A stretch of DNA of 11,898 nucleotides. Source: Actinomycetota bacterium. Lineage in GTDB: Bacteria; Actinomycetota; Geothermincolia; Fen-727; Anoxymicrobiaceae. Position 1 is the stretch's first letter. Every line of letters begins with the position of its first letter. The DNA lies in the NCBI GenBank assembly GCA_018894655.1, contig JAHIPE010000059.1:1-11898 (forward strand), given 5' to 3'. The notes below the pieces were generated by a model. The model had not been told where the DNA came from and ran no database searches. It was given only the letters and a program-made list of their open reading frames with translations. The translations under genes were made by a program, and so were the position numbers. This document shows, one piece after another, positions 6,887 through 11,898 of this stretch.

Positions 6887-8212
6887 CTATCCCTTAAGGG
6901 TCGCGATTTCGGCCTTGGCCTTCCGGACGTACTCCACATGCGGGATGTAGGCCGGACAGGTGAAGGTGCAACACCCGCATTCAAAGCAGTCGAGCGCTCC
7001 CCACAACTCCGCCTTTTCCCAGTCGCCATGCTGTACTGCTTCCACTATGGAGTTGGGCATGAGATACATCGGGCACGCTTCCACGCATTTCGCGCAGCGC
7101 ACGCACGCTTCTTCCTCGCGCACATCGATCAACTCCGGCGTCAACGCGACCACGCCGGAGGTGCCCTTGACCACCGGGGCGTCAAGGTCCTCCTGCGCCC
7201 ACCCGGTCATGGGACCGCCAATGATTACCTTCGCGGTTTCGCCGAGAAACCCGCCGCAGGCCTCGATCAAAGTAGAGATGGGAGTGCCGACCTTTGCGAT
7301 CAGGTTCCCGGGCTCTTTCACGCCGGGTCCGGTCACGGTCACGACACGCTCGTATAGTGGTTTGCCGGCGGACGCCGCCTCATACAACGCTATGGCGGTA
7401 CCGACGTTCTGGACCAGACATCCGACCTCGGAGGGTAGCTTTCCCGGGGGCACTTCCCTGCCGGTGATCGCGAAGATGAGCTGTTTCTCCGCCCCCTCGG
7501 GGTACTTCACTTCCAGTACCTCGACATCGAGGTTGGGCTGGTCCGATACCGCCGCGCGCAGTTTCAGGGCCGCGTCCATCTTGTTCGACTCTACACCGAT
7601 GACGCCTCCGTCGGCTCCGACCGCGCGAATCATCAGTCCAAGCGCCTGAACAAGTTCATCGGTACGCTCAATCATCAACCGGTGATCGCAGGTCAGGAAC
7701 GGCTCGCACTCACAGCCGTTGATTATCACGCTTTCGATGGGCTTGTCTTCTGGCGGGGACAGCTTAACCCGTGTGGGAAACGCTGCCCCGCCCATGCCCA
7801 CCAGGCCGGCTTCCCCGGCTATTTCTCTGATCTCTTCGGCGGAAAGTTCGTCCAGCGGTTTTATCTTCTGTTCCTCAAACGGTGGCTGTTCGGCGTCAGC
7901 CGCTATGATGATGCTTGTCACCGTCTCCCCGCTGAAGCTCTTGACATCTTCTATCACTTCCACCCTACCCGCCACGGGCGAGTGTACGGGAGCCGATACG
8001 AAAGCGTCCGCGTCGCCTATCTTCTGGCCAACCGTCACCCTGTCACCCGGCGAAACCAGGGGCTTGTTGGGCGCACCTATGTGCTGTCTGAGGGGCACCA
8101 TGAGCCTGGATGGGACGGGAGCACGCGTGATGGCTTTCCCCGAACTGAGCTCCTTGTGGTATGGGGGGTGTATGCCCCCCCTCCTGAAGGTCTTGTATCC
8201 TGTTTTTCTCAA
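6887..8212 (-). CDS. RnfC-like NADH-binding flavin/iron-sulfur subunit
   Basis: RnfC is the peripheral cytoplasmic subunit of the Rnf complex. It is related to the 51-kDa subunit of complex I and exchanges electrons between NAD(H) and the membrane part. The 441-aa product shows the family pattern: FRRGGIHPPYHKELSSGK near the N-terminus (9-26), a barrel-sandwich region (about 35-105), GEAGLVGMGGAAFPTRVKL (133-151) of the Nuo51-like fold that binds FMN and NADH, INGCECEPFLTCDHRLM (164-180), an SLBB-like stretch (about 255-340), and two [4Fe-4S] motifs: Cys370/373/376/380 and Cys409/412/415/419. It has no long Ala-rich C-terminal extension. The TTG start at 8212 follows the previous stop directly (TGATTG) and has AAGGTGG about 5 bases upstream. 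No in-frame ATG lies before the conserved N-terminus. Confidence 0.93.
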   Translation of the reverse strand: MRKTGYKTFRRGGIHPPYHKELSSGKAITRAPVPSRLMVPLRQHIGAPNKPLVSPGDRVTVGQKIGDADAFVSAPVHSPVAGRVEVIEDVKSFSGETVTSIIIAADAEQPPFEEQKIKPLDELSAEEIREIAGEAGLVGMGGAAFPTRVKLSPPEDKPIESVIINGCECEPFLTCDHRLMIERTDELVQALGLMIRAVGADGGVIGVESNKMDAALKLRAAVSDQPNLDVEVLEVKYPEGAEKQLIFAITGREVPPGKLPSEVGCLVQNVGTAIALYEAASAGKPLYERVVTVTGPGVKEPGNLIAKVGTPISTLIEACGGFLGETAKVIIGGPMTGWAQEDLDAPVVKGTSGVVALTPELIDVREEEACVRCAKCVEACPMYLMPNSIVEAVQHGDWEKAELWGALDCFECGCCTFTCPAYIPHVEYVRKAKAEIATLKG

Positions 8213-8713
8213 TCAGACCACCTTCTTAGCCCGCCCTGTGGAGGTCAGCCTGGGGAACCTCTCGGACTTGACCCAGCGGGCGTATATGTAGATCACGTTG
8301 ACCAGCAATATCACCCAGAGGAAAAGCTCATAAACTTTGAACGTGCCCACCGGCCCGCCCAGCGCCTGAACCAGGCCGTTCAGCCATCCATAGGGGCGAT
8401 AGGCGGCAAACGTGAGAAGGAAGAACCAGATGGTCAGCAACCCGATGAGTATCCTGAACAACCCCAGCGGTTCGTTCCATTCCTTTGGCCTTCCCAGGGT
8501 CGCGTAATACAGGTAGACGAAGGCGACCAGCACCAGTATCCAGCACAGGTAGAAGTTGAACACCACCGCAAGTGACATGCTCCACGGGTACCTCCATCCG
8601 GACAGGAACGGGTGGAACGTGTTGAAACCGGTGTAGAGGACCAACGCCAGCACCGCAAGGTAAGTGCGATACATCACCCTGGCCGGTCCCGGAACATAGA
8701 TCTTGTCTTTCAT
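8213..8713 (-). CDS. Small four-helix membrane protein of the hydrogenase operon, family not recognised
   Basis: This 166-aa protein has four predicted membrane helices (about 16-36, 46-70, 84-105 and 126-146) and a basic C-terminus. It occupies the place where group 1 hydrogenase operons usually encode a diheme cytochrome b (HyaC type), but it has only one histidine (His34), so it cannot provide the paired His ligands for two hemes. Aromatic residues are abundant (many Tyr, Trp and Phe). The start is the ATG at 8713, supported by AGGAGGTG 6 bases upstream and 14 bp after the large-subunit stop. A longer frame extends upstream into the large-subunit gene and is not credible. Likely roles, by inference, are membrane anchor or adaptor between the hydrogenase and the RnfC/RnfD proteins. 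A highly diverged cytochrome b-like fold remains possible. Confidence 0.85.
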   Translation of the reverse strand: MKDKIYVPGPARVMYRTYLAVLALVLYTGFNTFHPFLSGWRYPWSMSLAVVFNFYLCWILVLVAFVYLYYATLGRPKEWNEPLGLFRILIGLLTIWFFLLTFAAYRPYGWLNGLVQALGGPVGTFKVYELFLWVILLVNVIYIYARWVKSERFPRLTSTGRAKKVV

Positions 8714-8727
8714 GCCGGGCACCTCCT

Positions 8728-10281
8728 CTATACTACGCGGAATTCCTTCACGCCGTTGTGGTCGGGGTGGATGATGTGTATCGCGCACGCCAGGCAGGGG
8801 TCGAACGAGCGGATGCACCGTACCACGTTGATGGGGTTATCGGGGTCTGGCACCGGAATCCCCACCAGCGATCTCTCGATCGGGCCTCTATTACCTTCCT
8901 TGTCTCTGGGCGACGCGTTCCAGGTTGTGGGAACCACGCACTGGTAGTCCTCGATCTTCTTTCCCTTTATGTGTATCCAGTGACCAAGCGCGCCCCGGGC
9001 GGCTTCCAACAGGCCGCGCCCGTGCGCCTCGCCCGGGATACCCTTCTTGTCCCAGATCGGCTTGCCCGGCTTGAGCTGGTCCAGCCACTTGTCCATTTCG
9101 TCCGCGATCACCTTGCACTCGATGGCGCGGGCGGCGTGCCTGGGCAGTATCCCGAACTTAAGAGGGGTCCTGTCCAGGAGACCGAGCTTGCCTACCAGGT
9201 CCATCAGCGGCTTCGGCTTCATCACCAGCATCCTGGCGAGGGGCCCCACCTCCATGGGCTTGCCGTCGTACCGGGGCGCCTTGAGGAAGGAGTAAGCGCC
9301 CTCCTTGTGCACGTCCGGCTCGGTCTCGCCTTCACTCGGGTTTAATCCTTCGCACTGCTTCGTGTACCAGGAGTGCTTCACAGATTCGGTTATCCCGGCC
9401 TCGTCGAACTCCTTTACGTTCATCACGTCATTGTCGTAGATGATCCCACGGGGAAGGAACTTCTTTTCCCCCATCTGGTCCTCGTCGAACCCGCCGTAGA
9501 CCAGGTAGTTCCCCCCTGAATCGCCCGCCGCCATGAACGGGGCGTAGGCGGGGAAGCCCGCGACCGTGAGGATGTCCTGGATATAGACATCGTTTATCCA
9601 GTTGCGAAGTTCGGCGAGCATCGCCTTGAACGTGAGAGTGTTCAAGACGGTGGGTCCCGTGGTTACTCCGCCGGGGACTGTGCCGACGAATGACGGCACG
9701 CGCCCGTAGAAGATCGCCAGCATCTCGTGCGCTTTCTTGCGCATCTCCAGCGCCTCCACGTAGTGCCCCACCAGGGTTGTCGCGAGTTCGGGGTCGCTCA
9801 CGTAATCCTCTGACTCGTACCGGGGAAGGAACGGGTAAACATCCCCCGTCTCAACCAGGTTGACGATCTTGTTCTTGAGGATCTTGAGCGCCCTGTCTTT
9901 CCCCTCATAGTTCGCCACCGCGGTTATATCCACGTAGTCGAGTGCGGCAAGATGGTAGAAGTGGAGTATGTGCGACTGGATGAAGTTGGCGCCCAGGCAG
10001 AGGTTGCGGATGATCCTGGCGTTGTCCGGGAGTTCCACGCCGAGAGCATCGTCCAGGTTGTAGGAGGCCGCGGTCCCGTGGGCCAGCGGGCACACGCCAC
10101 AGATGCGCTCTGTGACCTGCTGGGCGTCAAACGGGTGCTTGCCCTTGAGTAACATCTCAAAGCCCCGGAACATAGTCCCGGAAGACCAGGCATCCTTTAC
10201 CACTCCACCCTCGACCTCGACATCAATTCGCAGGTGACCCTCGATCCTGGTTACCGGGTCAATCGTTATTACTTGCGCCAC
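8728..10281 (-). CDS. [NiFe] hydrogenase large (catalytic) subunit, group 1 type
   Basis: This subunit carries the NiFe(CN)2CO active site where H2 is split. The 517-aa precursor has both metal-binding motifs: RICGVC (Cys61 and Cys64) near the N-terminus and DPCLACAIH at the C-terminus (Cys496, Cys499, His502). The 15 residues after His502 form the peptide removed by the maturation protease, so this is the precursor form of a standard, complete subunit. The ITIDPVTRIEGHLRI start and the L2 motif fit membrane-bound group 1 uptake hydrogenases. It has no signal peptide and would be co-exported with the Tat-tagged small subunit. The GTG start at 10281 overlaps the small-subunit TAG by one base (TAGTG), with AGGTGG at 9-base spacing. 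I cannot assign the subgroup without a tree. Confidence 0.97.
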   Translation of the reverse strand: MAQVITIDPVTRIEGHLRIDVEVEGGVVKDAWSSGTMFRGFEMLLKGKHPFDAQQVTERICGVCPLAHGTAASYNLDDALGVELPDNARIIRNLCLGANFIQSHILHFYHLAALDYVDITAVANYEGKDRALKILKNKIVNLVETGDVYPFLPRYESEDYVSDPELATTLVGHYVEALEMRKKAHEMLAIFYGRVPSFVGTVPGGVTTGPTVLNTLTFKAMLAELRNWINDVYIQDILTVAGFPAYAPFMAAGDSGGNYLVYGGFDEDQMGEKKFLPRGIIYDNDVMNVKEFDEAGITESVKHSWYTKQCEGLNPSEGETEPDVHKEGAYSFLKAPRYDGKPMEVGPLARMLVMKPKPLMDLVGKLGLLDRTPLKFGILPRHAARAIECKVIADEMDKWLDQLKPGKPIWDKKGIPGEAHGRGLLEAARGALGHWIHIKGKKIEDYQCVVPTTWNASPRDKEGNRGPIERSLVGIPVPDPDNPINVVRCIRSFDPCLACAIHIIHPDHNGVKEFRVV

Positions 10282-11420
10282 TATTCGTCACCACCTTCGG
10301 ATGGACTCTCTGGCTTCTTGCCCAGTTGCTTGTATAGATAGTGCGCTCCAACGCCGACCGCTGTAGCTCCGGCAGAAACCCATCCCAGGGTATCAACGGC
10401 CGGAGACAGGCCTATGAAGTTGACGTCAGGCAGGGGCTCATACAGCGGTGCGAGCCCCTCGTAGAAGGTGGGCTCGGCACAGCCGTGACACGGCGCGTTC
10501 GCCCCCACGCACCAGTTCGCGCCCGAGTTCCAGCGGCGGGTGGGGCAGTCCGCGTAGGTGACCGGGCCCTTGCACCCCATCTTGAACAGGCACAGCTTCA
10601 TGTCCGGGCTGTGGTCGTTCCAGTCCTCCAGGAACAGTCCCGCGTCGAAGGAGGCCCTTCTCTCGCAGTTCTCGTGGACAAGAGTCCCGAAGAAGGTCTT
10701 GAGCCGCTTGTACCGGTCAAGGTCCGGCGCGCCCTTCTTCCCCTTGATCCACATCAGGGCATCCAGAACCGAGCCGACAAACCAATCGGGGTGTGAAGGG
10801 CACCCGCCGACGTTTACAACCGGCTTCTTTGCATCGATTTTCGCCACGATGTCCATTACCGGCGTAGTGCCGGTCACTCCAGCATTCGCGCCGGGTATTC
10901 CACCAAACGAAGCGCAGTTGCCCTGGGCGATAACCGCGGCCGCCCCGGGCACAAGCTCTTTCATCCACTCGTAGATCGGCTTATCCTTAGGGACCGCGTG
11001 CCCCATCAGGTCCCTGGTCCCCTTCTCGAGCCCGAAGGTGCAGTACTCGCCACCCTCCTTTGTCGGAATAGGCCCTTCCACCACCAGGACGTACCGGCCC
11101 TTGAGCTCCCTCACGGTTTCTTCGATGGCCTCGATTGCCTTGTAGCCGGCAGCCGCCATCAGTGTTGGCTGGAAGCGGACCGAAAGCTCGTCCAGCACAA
11201 GTCCGGCCACCATCGGGTAGTTGGAGTTCAGGAACGACACCGAGCAGCCGGTGCAGCTCTGGCCCTGTATCCATATTACCGGGGGCTTTCCGCGCTCTAG
11301 CTCCTGGAGCGCCTTAGCCAACTGGGGCACAAGCGCTTCCGACAGGCCAAGCAATGCCGCGGTAGCGCTGGCGTGCTTCAGGAACTGGCGCCTGCTTACT
11401 GTTCTGCCTGGCAAGGACAT
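10281..11420 (-). CDS. [NiFe] hydrogenase small (iron-sulfur) subunit with Tat signal, group 1 type
   Basis: The small subunit relays electrons from the active site through three Fe-S clusters. The 379-aa product starts with a Tat signal (SRRQFLK, 9-15, then a hydrophobic stretch to about 33). Probable ligands are Cys56, Cys59, Cys169 and Cys207 (proximal), His249, Cys252, Cys277 and Cys283 (distal) and Cys292, Cys311 and Cys314 (medial [3Fe-4S]). The proximal motif is CTGC, without the extra cysteines of oxygen-tolerant enzymes. A hydrophobic segment at about 341-363 should anchor the protein on the outer face of the membrane. Start choice: the AGGAGG site is only 2 bases from this ATG (11420) and abuts a GTG (11423), while an in-frame TTG at 11414 has ideal 8-base spacing. 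All three give the same signal peptide core. Confidence 0.96.
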   Translation of the reverse strand: MSLPGRTVSRRQFLKHASATAALLGLSEALVPQLAKALQELERGKPPVIWIQGQSCTGCSVSFLNSNYPMVAGLVLDELSVRFQPTLMAAAGYKAIEAIEETVRELKGRYVLVVEGPIPTKEGGEYCTFGLEKGTRDLMGHAVPKDKPIYEWMKELVPGAAAVIAQGNCASFGGIPGANAGVTGTTPVMDIVAKIDAKKPVVNVGGCPSHPDWFVGSVLDALMWIKGKKGAPDLDRYKRLKTFFGTLVHENCERRASFDAGLFLEDWNDHSPDMKLCLFKMGCKGPVTYADCPTRRWNSGANWCVGANAPCHGCAEPTFYEGLAPLYEPLPDVNFIGLSPAVDTLGWVSAGATAVGVGAHYLYKQLGKKPESPSEGGDE

Positions 11421-11471
11421 CACCTCCTGTTATTACATTACCTGTCGCGTATTCCTCGACGGTGAGGGGGG

Positions 11472-11503
11472 TCTCCCCGCGGGCGTAGGGACCCGCGGGG
11501 AGA
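11472..11503 (-). promoter_or_regulatory. Perfect 12-bp hairpin in the hydrogenase leader
   Basis: Bases 11472-11483 (TCTCCCCGCGGG) and 11492-11503 are exact reverse complements around an 8-base loop. In the minus-strand transcript the stem ends about 50 bases before the small-subunit start, after the candidate promoter at 11553-11581. It is not followed by a U-run, so it is more likely a 5' stabilising stem or regulatory structure than a terminator. Confidence 0.6.
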
Positions 11504-11552
11504 TTCCTCACAACATATCCTGTTACTCTTGTACCCGTACCGTGAACAAGGA

Positions 11553-11581
11553 ATTTCATTTTGGTTTCTACGCAATATCAA
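11553..11581 (-). promoter_or_regulatory. Candidate sigma-70-type promoter for the hydrogenase operon
   Basis: On the minus strand, TTGATA (11576-11581, 5 of 6 matches to the -35 consensus) and TGAAAT (11553-11558, 4 of 6 matches to the -10) are separated by exactly 17 bases in an AT-rich block. Transcription would begin near 11546 and give a leader of about 125 bases containing the 12-bp hairpin. This is a consensus match only; a regulated alternative promoter is possible. Confidence 0.3.
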
Positions 11582-11782
11582 TCCCATCACTTTCTTTCCT
11601 TAAGAGGAGAGATCAAACTGAAACTATAAGTATCGCTTATCAATAATAAATAAATCGACACGGCAAAGACAGCACCCGCCTGAACCTTACCCGGCACCAG
11701 CAGGCTGACACCCAGCCGTCCAAGCCTCTACCGTTACATTGTGCGATAGCTTATTATGTCCTCCACGCTATGTCAACTGGCG

Positions 11783-11800
11783 GGCTGCGGGCGGGCAGCC
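11783..11800. repeat. Short GC-rich hairpin
   Basis: GGCTGC (11783-11788) pairs with GCAGCC (11795-11800) around a GGGCGG loop, inside a strongly G-rich tract on the plus strand. No T-run follows on either strand. It may mark the end of an upstream transcript or be chance structure in GC-rich DNA. Confidence 0.35.
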
Positions 11801-11898
11801 GGGGGGCGGGCGTGCCGGCATGGGTGATAGGATGATTAATTGAGTTCAACATGCGTCGCGGGGACCAGTGGCTGATAACCAACTTACGCGATAGGGAC

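Larger units (their letters stand above)
11421..11898. other. Upstream region of the hydrogenase operon, no gene seen
   Basis: These 478 bp contain no convincing gene on either strand. The part next to the operon (about 11504-11655) is AT-rich and holds a candidate promoter. The middle (about 11656-11745) is GC-richer and can form small stems, for example GGCTG/CAGCC on the minus strand around 11700-11714. Further right are a perfect TTGACA on the minus strand (11771-11776) without a good -10 at normal spacing, a G-rich tract with a 6-bp hairpin (11783-11800), and an edge segment with two similar motifs ending in GGGGAC and AGGGAC. Confidence 0.6.

Noticed and set aside
7682..8575. Long plus-strand open frame (297 codons)
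   Set aside because: It is antisense to both the RnfC-like gene and the four-helix protein gene. Its existence follows from the codon bias of GC-rich genes on the other strand.
8714..8818. N-terminal extension of the four-helix protein by 35 codons
   Set aside because: The extension lies inside the end of the large-subunit gene, while the ATG at 8713 has a strong ribosome-binding site at good spacing.
11314..11559. Small minus-strand open frame (81 codons) overlapping the start of the small subunit
   Set aside because: It has no ribosome-binding site, overlaps the candidate -10 box, runs through the leader hairpin and then out of frame into the small-subunit gene. A short leader peptide cannot be excluded but nothing supports it.
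11656..11745. Possible riboswitch or small RNA in the upstream region
   Set aside because: Short stems can be drawn, but I could not match the conserved cores of the cobalamin, TPP, c-di-GMP, fluoride, moco, NiCo or SRP RNA classes. Structure in GC-rich DNA is expected by chance.
1..11898. CRISPR array, tRNA, rRNA, prophage or intact insertion sequence
   Set aside because: I saw no regularly spaced direct repeats, no tRNA- or rRNA-like sequence, and no transposase, integrase or phage gene. The coding part is fully accounted for by the hydrogenase, Rnf-like and hyp genes.

Overview
The window is dominated by one long run of genes on the minus strand, read from right to left. It encodes a Tat-exported, membrane-anchored [NiFe] hydrogenase, its accessory membrane and redox subunits, and most of its maturation machinery. 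The sequence is GC-rich bacterial DNA. The hydrogenase lacks the cysteines associated with oxygen tolerance and sits with Rnf-type subunits, which points to an anaerobe. Candidate phyla include deep-branching Actinomycetota, Bacillota or Desulfobacterota-like lineages, but I cannot fix the taxon from the sequence.

Layout from the start of transcription (right) to the end (left): 11421-11898 is an upstream region with a candidate promoter and a strong leader hairpin. Next come the small subunit (10281-11420), the large subunit (8728-10281), a small four-helix membrane protein (8213-8713), an RnfC-like flavin/iron-sulfur protein (6887-8212) and an RnfD-like membrane flavoprotein (5729-6871). 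These five genes overlap or are at most 15 bp apart. A 126-bp gap with a perfect GAAA-tetraloop hairpin follows. Then come the hydrogenase maturation protease (5138-5602), hypF (2874-5141), hypC (2611-2841), hypD (1539-2624) and hypE (529-1542), again tightly packed. After hypE lies 444 bp of gene-free, repeat-rich DNA (85-528), then the start of a response regulator gene that leaves the window at the left edge.

How the genes work together: HypC, HypD, HypE and HypF build and carry the Fe(CN)2CO group. The protease trims the C-terminal peptide of the large subunit once nickel is in place. The Tat signal on the small subunit then exports the folded heterodimer. HypA and HypB (nickel delivery) are not in the window.

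The most interesting point is the electron exit route. In place of a recognisable HyaC/HybB-type cytochrome b or NrfD-like partner, the operon carries a four-helix protein with a single histidine, followed by RnfC and RnfD homologues without RnfA, B, E or G. This suggests a membrane complex in which an outward-facing hydrogenase exchanges electrons across the membrane with a cytoplasmic RnfC-type module, probably with NAD(H). That would be a partial-Rnf hydrogenase rather than a quinone-reducing uptake hydrogenase. The gene content is directly visible; the complex and its reaction are inference.
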